Below are positions 1 through 10,263 of a stretch of DNA of 64,000 nucleotides, piece by piece (the stretch's first letter is position 1; each line of letters starts with the position of its first letter). The stretch is from Eublepharis macularius (taxonomy: Eukaryota; Chordata; Lepidosauria; Squamata; Eublepharidae). The stretch covers positions 14,837,868 to 14,901,867 of the forward strand of contig NC_072791.1 in the NCBI RefSeq assembly GCF_028583425.1, given 5' to 3'. The notes beneath the pieces were generated by a model. That model was not told the origin of the DNA. It did not search any database and saw nothing but the letters and a program-made list of their open reading frames with translations. Made by a program: the position numbers and the translations under genes.

Positions 1-826
1 TACGAAGTGACAAAGTTCAGTGGCGAGGTGTGCTGTGGTTTTGTCCAGGATAATATTCCGTATGGCTTGCAGTCCTCATGTGCCAACAATGTCCTTCTGC
101 TCTGTACGTTGGACAAACCAGCCAACCTCTACGCAAAAGAATAAATGGACACAAATCTGACATTAGAAATGGAAACGTCCAGAAACCAGTGGGAGAACAC
201 TTCAATCTACCAGGACATTCCATCAAAGACTTAAAGGTCGCTGTAGTTCAACAGAAACCTTTCAAAAACAAAATCCAACGGGAGGCTGCTGAACTGGAAT
301 TCATATGCAAATTTGACTCTGTCAAGCTGGGACTGAATAGGGACTATGAATGGTTATCACATTACCACAGGTAACAGATTTCCTTTACAGAGGTGGGGTC
401 TGGGGGAGCTCAGTGGTACCTGGCGTGGGCTTTCGGGAACCACAGATCTCTTTGTCAGATGCATCTGGCAGGGAGAGCTGTGGTTATTGAAGGCCCATAC
501 TGCATTGGAATTGGATGGTCTAGCTGTTTGGCTTCTACAAACTAACAGGGCAAACTCCTTTGAAGCCAACTGATACACACACCAAAAGGAGATGTTTACA
601 TATACTAGCAAAGGAATGTTTTGATTGCTCCCTCCCCCTCCCCCCCTAATTGCCTCTTCCCTCTGCTCTTCTGTGTTTGACCAGTCTCTGTATCAGGCAT
701 CTGACGAAGAGAACTTGATTCTCGAAAGCTTATGCTAAAGTAAAATTGGTTAGTCTTAAAGGTGCTATTGGACTCTTTTTGATTTTGCTACCACAGACTA
801 ACACGGCTAACTTCTCTGCATCTATG
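1..826 (+). mobile_element. Penelope-like element copy A with GIY-YIG domain (left end outside window)
   Basis: An open frame at 78-374 starts MCQQCPSALYVGQTSQPLRK and continues with GHKSDI, GEHFNLPGH and REAAELEFICKF. This is the GIY-YIG endonuclease layout that ends Penelope-like reverse transcriptases: Y-x-G, an arginine, a histidine and a late acidic residue. The 3' tail runs from a hammerhead-like core (701-736) to a terminal segment reading ACAGACTAACACGGCTAAC near 792-811. The frame is about 86% identical in protein to copy C (13 differences in 93 residues). The reverse transcriptase part is not in the window. Confidence 0.85.
701..736 (+). ncRNA. Hammerhead-ribozyme-like core in PLE copy A
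   Basis: CTGACGA is followed by a hairpin (AGAGAA...TTCTC), then GAAA, then GC-TTAT-GC and TA. This fits the core order C3-A9, stem II, G12-A15.1, short stem III, U16.1 and H17. Hammerhead motifs are known in PLEs. Stem I is weak, so activity as a monomer is uncertain. Confidence 0.5.
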
Positions 827-1354
827 CCTCTGCTATGAATGCGAAACAGAGAATCCCTGCCGTGTGGATGTAGCCAGAGGCCCTGTCCACCCAAAAAGTG
901 TCTCTTCTCACTGTTAGTACTGAAACTTTGAAAAACCTTCCTCGACCCGAACTGGAAAAGGTCTGCTACCGTCAGCTAGATTTTTAACACAACAGCAAAG
1001 GCCAAAAACAGCTGGATTGTGTTTGATAGACAATCTTTCTTCACTTGGCTCTTGAAGCTATTCTGGCAGCTCCTCGCGCAAGAGGTGGTCTCCTCTTAAA
1101 AAGAACCACGAACAAGAGGCAAGAGCAGAGGAGCAGACTTGTTTCAACAGACATCAGAGAGATGGCTTTTAAGAGAGAGACATCAAAGCAGATTCTCTGT
1201 TCCCCTACTGAAACAATGCCCCATCATCAGAAGAATCGAGGGGATGCTTTTATCAAACAGATACTTAGATTTCCCAGACATGAGCATGTCATTGTTGGTT
1301 CAGGCTGTCTGTGTTAGTTTTCTGCTCTCATTCTCTTTTGATGTCTCTATCTTA

Positions 1355-1553
1355 GAATCACAGGGTTGGGAAGGACCTCCAGGGTCATCTAGTCCAACCC
1401 TGTGCACAATGCAGGAAATTCACAACTACCTCCCCTTCCCCAACTCACACTCCCAGTGACCCCGGCTCCATGTCCAGAAAATGGCAATACAGTCAGGATC
1501 CCTAGCTGAACTGGCCTGGGGGAAATTGCTTCCTGACTCCGAAGGGGCGATAG
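1355..1553 (-). mobile_element. CR1 LINE 3' end fragment
   Basis: The plus strand reads the complement of a CR1 terminus: AGAATCACAGGGTTGGGAAG, then a TCTAGTCCAACCC block and a GCAGGAAATTCACAACTACC block. A second CR1 end lies at 6,747. The fragment is cut on its right by the hAT-like MITE at 1,555. Confidence 0.7.
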
Positions 1554-1554
1554 G

Positions 1555-1951
1555 CAGGGCTTTTTTTCAGCTGGAACACGGTGGAACTGAGTTCTGGAAC
1601 CTCTTGAAAATGGTCTCATGGCTGGTGGCCCCGACCCCTGATCTCCAGACAGAGGGGAGTTTAGATTGCCTTTTCTCCAGCGGCGCAGAGGGCAATCTAA
1701 ACTCCCCTCTGTCTGGGGATCAGGGGGCAGGGCCACCAGCCATGTGACCAGTTTCGCCTAGGGTCATTTAAACTTTTAAAAACTCCCCCCTTGTTCCCGC
1801 TGACCCAAAGTGACGTCATTGGCCCTGGGAGCATGCATGCACTTTGGGCGCGCACATGTGGTACCAGGGGCACCACCTCCCACCAGAAGTTGCCCCCTGT
1901 GCTGGCAACCCACTGAGTTCCACCACCTCTTTTCCCAGAAAAAAAGCCCTG
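1555..1951 (-). mobile_element. hAT-like MITE, CAGGGCTTTTTTT family, copy 1
   Basis: The ends are inverted CAGGGCTTTTTTT / AAAAAAAGCCCTG. Inside is a GC-rich palindrome around 1,625-1,745 (GATCTCCAGACAGAGGGGAG and its complement). It is the longest of four copies in the window and lies opposite to the others. No matching 8-bp flank was seen, so this copy may be rearranged. Confidence 0.65.
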
Positions 1952-2109
1952 ACCCTGGGTATGTAAGAACGAGCCCAAGAGAACAAGGCACTGACATGTA
2001 ACCCTTCCTGCCCTCCTTTCCCCAGATCCTCATAGCCAGAGGCCAGCCTTGGCAGACTGCGCAGGCTACTTGGGGGCAGCACAACACAAGAGACACCTGG
2101 AGGCCAGAA

Positions 2110-2582
2110 GCATATCCAAGTATTTTATTCTACTTCCTGCATAGCTACCTCCCTACTGTGATTGCCAGACCTCTTTGTTTATTTTGATTAGTTTAATATA
2201 ATAAAAAAACCATAAAGATACTATTACACAACAACTAACCAACCAACAAACAAAAGTAACAGAAAAGATCAAGAAAAATTATATAAACTAAAAAGAAGCC
2301 TCCAATTTTCTCTGCGACAAATATTAATATTTTCACATTTTCTCTATGTCAAAAATAAAGGCTCTCCTTTTTCTAATGTCCACTTTCCTTACTCCATCAA
2401 TCCATGAGTCATCAAATCATTATTGTATATTTCATGTAAAAATTCTGTAAAGGGTTTCCATTCATCGATAAATGAACTTATCGGCAGACCTCTTTGTGAG
2501 GGTACACTCAGTTTTGAATACTGAATTTTTATTAATTCGCTGAACCTGCACCATTTGAATATTACAGGACATTCCATTGCTG
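2110..2582 (-). mobile_element. LINE 3' fragment, possibly L1-like
   Basis: The minus strand encodes VPSQRGLPISSFIDEWKPF within a short frame at 2,577-2,389, followed by an A-rich, low-GC 3' region toward 2,110. The layout resembles the C-terminal end and UTR of an L1-type element. Family assignment is tentative. Confidence 0.4.
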
Positions 2583-2890
2583 ACTTTGTTCATTCACAAA
2601 TTTGGAACAATGGACCCCTCCCTCAAAACACACACACACACATCAGGGCTCAATAGGGATACGGGTTTCTTATCTCTCTACAGATGTACATTTTCTACCC
2701 CTAAGCATTTCTCTAATCAACCTTTATATTCTGACTTCCTTTCTTGCAACACCTCTCCCAGCTTCTGACTGTGATATAAAGGCTCAAGGATCTCCATTCC
2801 TGCTTGTATCTGACAAAGGGAGTTTGATTATTGAAAGCTTATTCTCTGAAAAACTTGTTGGTCTTTAAGGTGCCATTGAACTTTAACTTG
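2583..2890 (+). mobile_element. Penelope-like element copy B, 3' part
   Basis: It begins in the region coding for the end of the GIY-YIG frame (HKFGTMDPS, compare HKFRTMDTP at 22,970). It runs through the tail with TCTGACAAAGGGAGTTTGAT and TTGTTGGTCTTTAAGGTGCC. It belongs to the second PLE subfamily, shared with 22,333-23,275, 38,165 and 58,927. Confidence 0.65.
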
Positions 2891-3204
2891 TGCCTTTAAC
2901 AGCGGCTCAATTAACTGATCTTAGTCGATTGTATGTTGTATTACTAGATATTTGTGGAATAGATTACAAGAGGTGTAATATCTATTAATTTCTCTCCTTC
3001 AAGTTTCTGCTCAAAGCACAACAGCAGCAAGATTTTCTTTCCTGGTCACTTGGCAACATTTTCAGTCTGCACAGGTGCAATCCCACCCTGTCCTACTTAG
3101 GGGTTGACAGCTTCACTGCTCTGAGAGGGTTCCTCTGCCCTTTAAAAGTTTGACAGGAGTCCACAATTTCCCCTTTGATATAACTTTTCAAAGTACAGGA
3201 AATC

Positions 3205-3395
3205 TCATCATTCCTACTAAAACTCTATGGTTCTAGTATAGAGTTTCTGTCAATTCCTAGAGCTACCCTACATCACTTCCATATTTTACCTGGAAGTGAT
3301 GTCGCAATGTAGCTGATATCACCATCACCACCTATTTCCCACCCCTTCCAGTCCTCCTGCCAATTACCAGGCTATGCCTGGCAACTCTAGCTACA
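3205..3395. repeat. Interspersed repeat with CACTTCC / GGAAGTG palindrome
   Basis: An ACTTCCATATTTTACCTGGAAGT palindrome follows a CTATGGTTCTAG segment. Close relatives occur near 22,020-22,130, 24,165-24,310, 10,825-10,900 and 35,960-36,100. The copies share AATTCCTAGAGCTACCCTA. The class is not recognised; the palindrome suggests a short DNA element. Confidence 0.5.
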
Positions 3396-4000
3396 CAGTC
3401 CTTGGGTCAGGTCTGGATCCATGGGAGTGCCAGTCAGAGGTAAATATCCCACTGGGAACTGAAGGCCCAGTTCAGACTAGGACTGCAATGCACAGGAAGA
3501 GGTGGTTATTCCTTCCCCATATCATTTTCCTAAGCTTCTCCAATTGCCCAGGCCCAGTATGGAATTCCCCAGGCCCAATCTCCCACCCTTGAGAAATGGA
3601 GAAGCAGGAGATAAAAATGGCCCCATAGTGACACTCTAGGAATTTCCCTTACTCTCTATTGTCTTTACCACAGAAACGTGGGGAAATTTCTAGAGCATCA
3701 TCCAAAAGTGACATCATATCCTCCCAAAATTCTACCTTCCACAGGCACCACCTCCAAAATCTGGGGAATGCTAGGATTGGGAACCCTATATTTTCCTGAC
3801 CTGAAACGGTTTTCTTGCCCCACTGCAGAAAACTTTGTATAGCTCATTGGTGCAGATGGATCCTGCCGTGGGGCAAACAGAGGTTCCCCAGGTCCATTTC
3901 AGGCAAGAGAAATGGTGTGGGGAAGTTTTGAGAACCCTGGTCATGTGTGCCCTGGTCCCAATGTAAACTGGAACTAATCTCTGAGTGTGGAACTCCCAAC

Positions 4001-4397
4001 TAGAGATGGGCACAAACTGAAATATGAACGAAAATAAAGCACAAACCAGGCTGGTTCGTGGTTCACGAACCACAGTTTGTCAGATCCCATTTCTGATGAA
4101 CCACCATGAACTTTAGGCTGGTTCGTTTGGTTCGTCACTGCAGACAGCCTGGTGCCAATCAATCAGTTTCCTAGGCGACGGGATGGACTTCCTGCAGACC
4201 TTCTGCTGACCTGGAAGTGACCTTCTGCTGGCCCGGAAGTGATGATTTTCTCACCTGGATGTGCCATTTTCATGAACCAAATGAACCAGTTCGCGAACCA
4301 GGGGCAGGTTCATGAAAGTTCATGGTTCGGGACTTGTGAAATTTGAAAAACCATGAACAACATGGTTCGGGTTTTTCCCGGTTTGTGCCCATCTCTA
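4001..4397. mobile_element. MITE with 17-bp perfect terminal inverted repeats
   Basis: The ends TAGAGATGGGCACAAAC (4,001-4,017) and their exact complement (4,381-4,397) enclose about 400 bp rich in GGTTCGTGGTTCACGAACC-like palindromes. It is non-coding. Target duplication is not clear. Confidence 0.65.
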
Positions 4398-5480
4398 CTT
4401 CATACATATGTCTGAATGAAAGTAATGTGTGAATCAGCCTGTCAAAGGGGTAGCAAAAACATAAAGCCTATCACTAGTACGCTTCTGAGGCCAACATTCA
4501 GCATTCAAGGCATGCATTTGGTGGGCATGACGGGTCACATTGTGCCCCCTTAACCTCCACTAAGTGAGAATCTTCACTACCTAGCAGAATGATTTTAACT
4601 GAACCAAAGTTCAGTCTGAACAGAAGCCAAAGTTATACAGCCTGGGAGACATTTACAGCACTCCTTGATGAAGCAGCTATTAATAGCTAGAGTGTCTCGA
4701 TTTTCAGGAACTGGCTGACAAATTTAAACTAATGGGGGAAATAAAACCTTTATCAAAAAAAGCTTATTGAGAGTGTGAATCCTGATTAGTTGCATAATGG
4801 CCATCTAGCAGAAGGTGTCGGGGGAAGAGATTTTATAAGACCATTAAAAGAGCCTCAGGAATTCAGTTTTAAAGCATCAGATTAGAAAAGGGAGTTGAAT
4901 CATCCTTCTTCGGAGCACCCCAATTAGAGTTTAGATTCAGGCTGCCTCATCCGTAGGAGAAAGATGGGACATTGATCCTAGGCATTGATCCTAAGGCCCA
5001 CTCCAGCAACCTTATCCTCTACGGAAGGTTTTGTGTAGCAGTGGTATTGATATACTCTGGCGGTTGCTTCATTCTCTCACATTGTTTTTCCTCTCTGGAG
5101 AAGAGGGTGACACGCGTGGTTCACCCTTCCCCCATTTTGTCTTCACAACAACCCTGCAAAGTCGGTCCAGCTGACAGAGAAAGGGATTCACTCCAGACCA
5201 GCCAGGGAAACTTCGCAGCAGTTAAAAGCTGCAACCGCACAGTGTGGATTCTCCATTTCACATTCGATATCACTGCAGAAGCATTGGAATTGGCAATGGA
5301 GCATTCACATGGAAATTTTCTGTGCACTTTCTGTTCTTATTTTCCTAGCATCCCCACTACAATGAGGTACAAGCACAGAGCTTTTTTTAAAAAGAAACCT
5401 CAGTAATTGCTATTACCTTACAACAATTGCAGTTTTTTTAAAAAAAATCTCCCCGGTGGCATGATGGAGGAAATGATGGC
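4398..5480. other. Non-coding stretch, mostly non-repetitive
   Basis: No gene seen. AT-rich sequence at 4,640-4,880 has several TAAT and ATTAG motifs and no match to the repeat families of the window, so it is a possible conserved element. A weak SINE-like remnant lies at 5,130-5,200. The 144-codon open frame here has no recognisable domain. Confidence 0.4.
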
Positions 5481-5551
5481 TACATGGTGTTGATGTGGTT
5501 AAGACCTTTGAAAATGTGTGCCTTTCCATCCCGATGGCACTATACACTGGG

Positions 5552-5799
5552 CATTTCCCTTATAGGGACGACCCACTCACAGAACGCTGGCAATTTTCCC
5601 CCAGGAATCCAGACGTTTCCATTTGCAAAATGGTTGCAGGCTATCCGTATTTTTGGCGCCTTTTCTGGCAACACACTTTCCACAATCCCAGAAAAGGTGC
5701 AGAAAAAAATGGAAGCCAAACAGCCCACAACCGTTCTGCAAATGGAGATGTTTCCAGTGTTCCGTGAGAGGGCCGTCTCTATAAGGATGTGTGGAAATG
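5552..5799. repeat. Foldback element with about 115-bp inverted arms
   Basis: The left arm (5,552-5,668) and right arm (5,688-5,799) are inverted copies separated by about 20 bp. Paired landmarks include CTTATAGGGACG / CGTCTCTATAAG, CCATTTGCAAAATGG / its counterpart near 5,740, and GCGCCTTTTCTGG / CCAGAAAAGGTGC. The arms have diverged. Open frames across it in both strands are by-products of the palindrome. Confidence 0.6.
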
Positions 5800-6117
5800 G
5801 CCACTCTTTCCAAAAAGAATGAGAGAAAAGCAGACTTGGGCAAGAGTGTACCAAGGATGCTGAAAGGATCATCAGAGCACAATTAGAACAACTGGATTGT
5901 ATTGTGTGGAATGGGAAAATCCGCTGGCAAATGGTTGCTCGAGTTGATTGGAAGTGGATTAAAAGTGCATTATTTGGTGCGTGCGGAAGCAGCAATGTCA
6001 GGAGAGTGCTCAAAAAACAATGCTTTGGTTTGGAAGTGGAGAAAAAAAACTAATTGGGGAGGCTGCCTAATGATTTGAACTCTGGAATGCTAGATTCGAA
6101 TCCAACACTCTAACCAT

Positions 6118-6305
6118 GAAACCCCATGGAAGCTGCCTTCTATTAAATCAGACAGCTGGTCCATCAAGGCCAGTGTTGTCTAGTCAGACTAGCAGTCGTT
6201 CTCCATGATCTCAAGGTAAGTCTTTCTCATCACCTACCAAGTGAGCCTCTTAACTTGAGATGTCGGGGATTGAACCCAGGGCTTGCTGCATGCCAAGAAA
6301 AATGT
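6118..6305 (-). mobile_element. tRNA-derived SINE, diverged
   Basis: The plus strand shows the complement of a tRNA-type head (GGGGATTGAACCCAGGGCTT, GCTGCATGCC), with its 3' body (GGTCCATCAAGGCCAGTGTT) on the left. Relatives lie at 18,295-18,460 and 28,830-28,890. Confidence 0.55.
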
Positions 6306-6746
6306 ACGACCGCTCCATCTCTAGCAGTTGATAAGACATAAACATTGCACACCATTGCTGTCTTGCCACGATTGTCATTTTAATTGTGATTGATTTACAG
6401 CAGAGATGCCTTTGGCAAACATGGGAACAGACTGTGGATAGGAGAGAAGGACACTGAACGTCTTCCACCTGACAATTGCCAGTTACTATTATTCCTACCC
6501 CTTCATCACAGTGCGGTTGTCACAATTCATCAGGCAGAACCAGCAACATTTAAATAAATAACACAAACAACATTTAAAGAGGCATCTTTAAAAAAAGAAT
6601 TAAAAATAGCCTTTTAAAATTGATCCCAAGAGCACAAGGAAATGGTGCACGTTATTCAGAGCCGTTTTTGATACAGCAGGAGAATTTTAGGCTAGCTTTG
6701 CTCCTCGCATTTCGAAGAGTAATCCTTGCTTCTGCTTTAGCATTAT
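6306..6746. other. Non-coding stretch
   Basis: No gene or clear repeat was recognised. It is AT-rich towards 6,540-6,620. Confidence 0.3.
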
Positions 6747-6945
6747 CATAGAATCATAGAGTTAGAAGGGGCCATACAGATTGTCTAGTCCAACCCCCTG
6801 CCCAGTGCAGGATCAGCCTAAAGCATCTCTGACAAATATTCATCCAGCCTCTTCTTGAAAACTGCCAGTGAGGGGGAGCTCACCACCTTCCTAGGCAGCT
6901 GATTCCACTTTTGAACTACTCTGACCATGAAAAAGTTCTAATATC
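6747..6945 (-). mobile_element. CR1 LINE 3' end fragment
   Basis: ATCATAGAATCATAGAGTTA at the left end is the complement of the CR1 terminal octamer repeats. A TCTAGTCCAACCCCCTGCCC block and a TTCCACTTTTGAACTACTCT block follow. It is a classical 5'-truncated CR1 end. Confidence 0.8.
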
Positions 6946-7243
6946 CTAATAATTATGATGCTTCTCTATCATACTGTCTGCACTGCTGCTTTAAAAAAGA
7001 GCACAGTCTTGTTGTTTCTCTCTATCGAGCCCCAGGATGATAAGAAAAGTTGAAACTGTCCTATAGAAAGTTTCAGCAACTGGCAAAGTTGAGTAGCTAC
7101 CGGGATGCCCCGTGGGCCTGCTGCCAAGTCCAACCCCTGAGCAAGGGGGCTAAAGGGACACAAAAGGATCACCCTCCACTTCTCCCCTTTCAGCCACTCC
7201 CACAGGAAATGGGGTGTTGTTCCATGTCTCTGAAATCTCTTGG

Positions 7244-7446
7244 GTAGGGCTGCCTGCTCCAGTTTGGGAAATTCTGAGAAATATGGGTAGTGATGTCTGG
7301 GGAGGGGAGGAAGGTCCATGGTGACTTGATGCCATTGAGTTCTCCCTCGGAGGCTGCCATTTGCTCCAGGAGGACTGATCTCCGCCATCTGGAGATCAAT
7401 TGAGATTCTGGGAGAACTCCAGGCCCCACTTGGAGGTTGGCAACCA
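7244..7446 (+). mobile_element. Palindromic MITE, GGTTGCCA family
   Basis: It starts near CTGCCTGCTCCAGTTTGGGA and ends CCACTTGGAGGTTGGCAACC. The family consensus has a CTGGAGAT-rich middle and a GCCATTTGCTCCAGG block. Other copies lie at 24,823-25,005, 29,605-30,095 and 37,450-37,622. Confidence 0.55.
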
Positions 7447-7561
7447 GCCCTGGGGCAATCTGCCCTTTCCTGCTGGAAGGTCTGTGAAGGGGGAAGGAGT
7501 GGGGTGCGAGTCTTTAAACATGGGTTTTTAAACTGGGAAGGGGCAGAACTCCTGCAAGGAA

Positions 7562-7690
7562 GAAAGAATTATAATAACGGTGCTTACATACCGCTCTTCT
7601 AGATAGAGTAATGCCCCACTCAAAATGGTGAACCAAGTCAGTGTTATTATTATCCCCACAATACAGCAGGGAGGCTGGGCTGGGGGTCAA
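7562..7690 (-). mobile_element. SINE tail fragment (Sauria-type)
   Basis: ATAATAACGGTGCTTACATA, a CCGCTCTTCTAGATAGA block and TTATTATCCCCACAATACAG are the complement of a Sauria-like SINE 3' body. Confidence 0.55.
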
Positions 7691-7749
7691 GCAGGTGTTT
7701 AAAGAGCGGGTTTGGGTTCCCTAGGCCCAGATCGAGTTCCCTGCTGCAC

Positions 7750-8069
7750 CAGCAGCTTTGAGGAATAGGTGTTAAAAAATAAAAGGGAGCCCAAACGGCC
7801 TAGGAATGGCTCCTCCCTCCCTCCTCAAGGCTTTTCCCCATGTCACAAATTGGGGGAGGTTTTTTCCTCGGTTTTTACCGCTCTGCGTGCATAGAACACT
7901 CCACCTAGAGCAGAAAAAACAGTCACAGGGTTTTCCTTCCTCCCATGCCATCTTGACACAGGGAAACGTCTTGAGCGGGGAGGGAGGAGCCCCTCTTTTA
8001 CCTACGGAGGCATTCTGAGGCTGTTTGGGCTCTCCTTTATTTTTTAACAGCTATTCCCCAAAGCAGCTG
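7750..8069. mobile_element. MITE with about 60-bp terminal inverted repeats
   Basis: CAGCAGCTTTGAGGAATAGG at 7,750 pairs with the complement ending at 8,069. The pairing continues through GTTAAAAAATAAA and AGCCCAAAC to about 7,809/8,010. The interior has no coding potential. Confidence 0.6.
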
Positions 8070-8107
8070 TGCGGCTGCAGAGAACTCACGTTGGGTCTGG
8101 GAAACCC

Positions 8108-8205
8108 AAGGCCTCCTGCTGAGCTCATGGCAATATTGGGAGTCAAACCAGCAGAGTGCAACCCAGTCGCTTAACTACTATGCTACACTATACCCCTACA
8201 GCTAT
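8108..8205 (-). mobile_element. tRNA-derived SINE head fragment
   Basis: GGGAGTCAAACCAGCAGAGT, then GTCGCTTAACTACTATGCTA, is the complement of the SINE head seen in plus orientation at 62,953-63,035. Confidence 0.5.
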
Positions 8206-8473
8206 GAGGAAGGAGGGGCGCTTTAACCCTTTTCGCGTAACTCATTCACCCTTGCAAATGTGCCCCCTCTCTGCAGCCATTATTTTCCCAGCTGGGCTTA
8301 CTTTATATTCGTTTCCCATTCGGATAGGAAGAAATTATTTTAAAAACTGCTAGGGGGGTGGATTGTAAAGGCAAATCAATAGAAAAGCTGCAGAATTTAG
8401 GTTCCTGGTAGTCCCAGCTTTCTTTTTAAAAAGAGCATGTTTCTAGCCCTTTTGGTGGCAAATATGCATTAGA

Positions 8474-9158
8474 TCCAGAGGAGTTAGCCATGTTAGTCTG
8501 CAGTAATCGGCTAGCAGAGTCACCAACACAGTAACCAGGCCCTGCAACAGACCCAGATGCCAGCTCTGCCCTCATATCTACCCAGGAAATACAATTACAG
8601 GACCCAATGGCGTCAACTACACTATCTCTGGCTCTTACAACTGCTCATCCTCCAATGTATATGCCCTCATGTGCCAACAATGTCCTTCTGTTCTGTATAT
8701 TGGACAAACAAGCCAACCTCTGCGCAAAAGAATAAATGGACACAAATCTGACATTAAAAATGGCAGCATCCAGAAATCAGTGGGAGAACACTTCAATCTA
8801 CCAGGACATTTCATCAAGGATTTAAAGGTCACCATAGTTCAACAGAAATCTTTCAAAAACAAAATCCAACAGGAAGCTGCTGAATTGGAATTTATATGTA
8901 AATTTGACTCAGTCAGACTGGGATTGAATAGAGACTATGAATGGTTCTCATTATCAGAAGTAACATTTCATTATAAGAAGCAAACTGATCCCATTATCAC
9001 AAGCTACTGATTGCATCTACTCCCCCTTCCCTCACCGCCTATATATATCTGACCAGTTTCTTCTTACCCTCCACGCATCTGACGAAGAGAACTGTAGTTC
9101 TCGAAAGCTTATGCAACAGTAAAGTTGGTTAGTCTTAAAAGTGCTACTGGACTCTACT
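8474..9158 (+). mobile_element. Penelope-like element copy C with GIY-YIG domain and 14-bp target duplication
   Basis: The insertion is bounded by AAATATGCATTAGA (8,460-8,473) and AAATATACATTAGA (9,159-9,172), one mismatch apart. It opens with a short inverted copy of the element's own 3' terminus (8,474-8,508). A forward part then encodes a cysteine-containing linker and the GIY-YIG frame (8,669-9,010), starting MCQQCPSVLYIGQTSQPLRK and ending at TGA. A hammerhead-like core at 9,079-9,114 precedes the tail. It is 5'-truncated, with no reverse transcriptase. The moderate age is judged from the target-site mismatch and the divergence from copy A. Confidence 0.88.
9079..9114 (+). ncRNA. Hammerhead-ribozyme-like core in PLE copy C
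   Basis: CTGACGA, stem II (AGAGAACT...AGTTCTC), GAAA and GC-TTAT-GC are present. The base expected to be U16.1 is A here, so this copy is probably inactive as a ribozyme. Confidence 0.45.
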
Positions 9159-9174
9159 AAATATACATTAGAAA

Positions 9175-9970
9175 CTGTCCAGGTAACTGGTCAGCAGCAG
9201 GGATTTCACTCTGATGTGCTACAATTTACTCTTCTCTTTGTCCAACAAAATCAGAATAAATTATACAAACTGGTAAAAATGGTATAATAAGTTATACAAA
9301 GAAGGGGGGATTTGCCAATATGATTCATTTACCTGATGGGTTGGATCCTGACAAAACTGGCAATTTCTACTAATTCTTCCTTTCTGCTGCAGACCCCCCC
9401 CCCCGTTTCATTCCTCAGGGTCCACTACCCAGCAGAAGCAGAAGATTGTTGAGCTGCAGTAGGAAGAGGAAGGAAGGAAAGTTTAATTCTGCCGCTGGAA
9501 AATTTAGTCTGGCTCCAACTCAGTTTATAATTTGCAGAACTGGAGTTTTCTTTTTGCAGAATTTTGATTACATTGATGCAGATTATAAAATATTCTTATT
9601 ATTTTGGCCCTGAATATTGTGATCAAACCAATCTCTTTTTCCAGGTTCAAATGCACCCATTAAGCAAGTTTCTGTCTCTGAATATACGTTGTACTCTAAA
9701 TATATTGATCAGACTGTTCCAGGCAGACCCTTGAAGCAGCAGATCGCTAGAAGGCATTCACAACTGAAGCAAGAAGTTTCATTTCATGTAGCACTTTCAG
9801 TGTTTAAAGTGCTTCATGTACTTTACCTTGCTGCACTTTACAACATTTCTAGACAGTATTATTTATCCCCAGTATTATTTATCTCCAGCTGAGGCTGAGT
9901 TCAGGGCAGAGGTGAGATTTGAACCCAGGCCTTCAGATCATACTTCATTGGCTTAGGCAGAGACATTTTT
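9175..9970. other. Non-coding stretch 3' of GPHB5
   Basis: No gene seen. A poly-C run is at 9,393-9,405. A SINE-like minus-strand remnant (GTGAGATTTGAACCCAGGCC) lies at 9,890-9,945. Confidence 0.35.
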
Positions 9971-9993
9971 AAAGCCAAGCAGCTGTGCTCCAA

Positions 9994-9999
9994 TTTATT
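9994..9999 (-). terminator. Polyadenylation signal AATAAA, candidate for GPHB5
   Basis: AATAAA on the minus strand lies 76 nt after the GPHB5 stop codon. It predicts a very short 3' UTR of about 95-100 nt with cleavage near 9,975-9,980. It is the first canonical hexamer downstream of the stop. Confidence 0.6.
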
Positions 10000-10074
10000 A
10001 CCAACCCCTACTACTGCCCTATGGCAGTTTACTCCTGGGCTAAATTTTGCCCAAAGTGTCCCACTGCAGTGGAT

Positions 10075-10263
10075 TCAGACAGTTTCACATTCAGTAGTTG
10101 TGGTGAGACACACGCCGCAGTCACACCGGATGGCTTTGGGGTACGTGTAGAAAGGACTGATGTTGGCTGCGCAATGCTGCAGTTTCACAGTTACCAGCTT
10201 GCTCTCGTTGTACGTGCAGACGCGATGGTGTGCTTCGATATACGGGGGATCCAGCACGGGTTT
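10075..10263 (-). CDS. GPHB5: GPHB5 exon 3: C-terminal cystine-knot half and stop
   Basis: The exon follows an acceptor ending in acag and reads KPVLDPPYIEAHHRVCTY, then a conserved N-glycosylation sequon (N-E-S). The rest matches the family: a VTVKL strand, FYTYPKAIRCDCG and the terminal TTTECETV before a TGA at 10,077-10,075. Six cysteines lie here, including the paired CDC. Human GPB5 has an N-E-T sequon at the same place, so the glycosylation site is retained with serine replacing threonine. The frame is intact with no stops, and with exon 2 it gives a complete, apparently functional protein. Confidence 0.95.
   Translation of the reverse strand, partial: KPVLDPPYIEAHHRVCTYNESKLVTVKLQHCAANISPFYTYPKAIRCDCGVCLTTTTECETV

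Noticed and set aside
4972-5406. 144-codon plus-strand frame
   Set aside because: No recognised domain, no splice context, and weak SINE-like sequence inside.
5540-6013. 157-codon minus-strand frame
   Set aside because: It spans an inverted repeat whose other arm gives a mirrored frame; there is no family motif.
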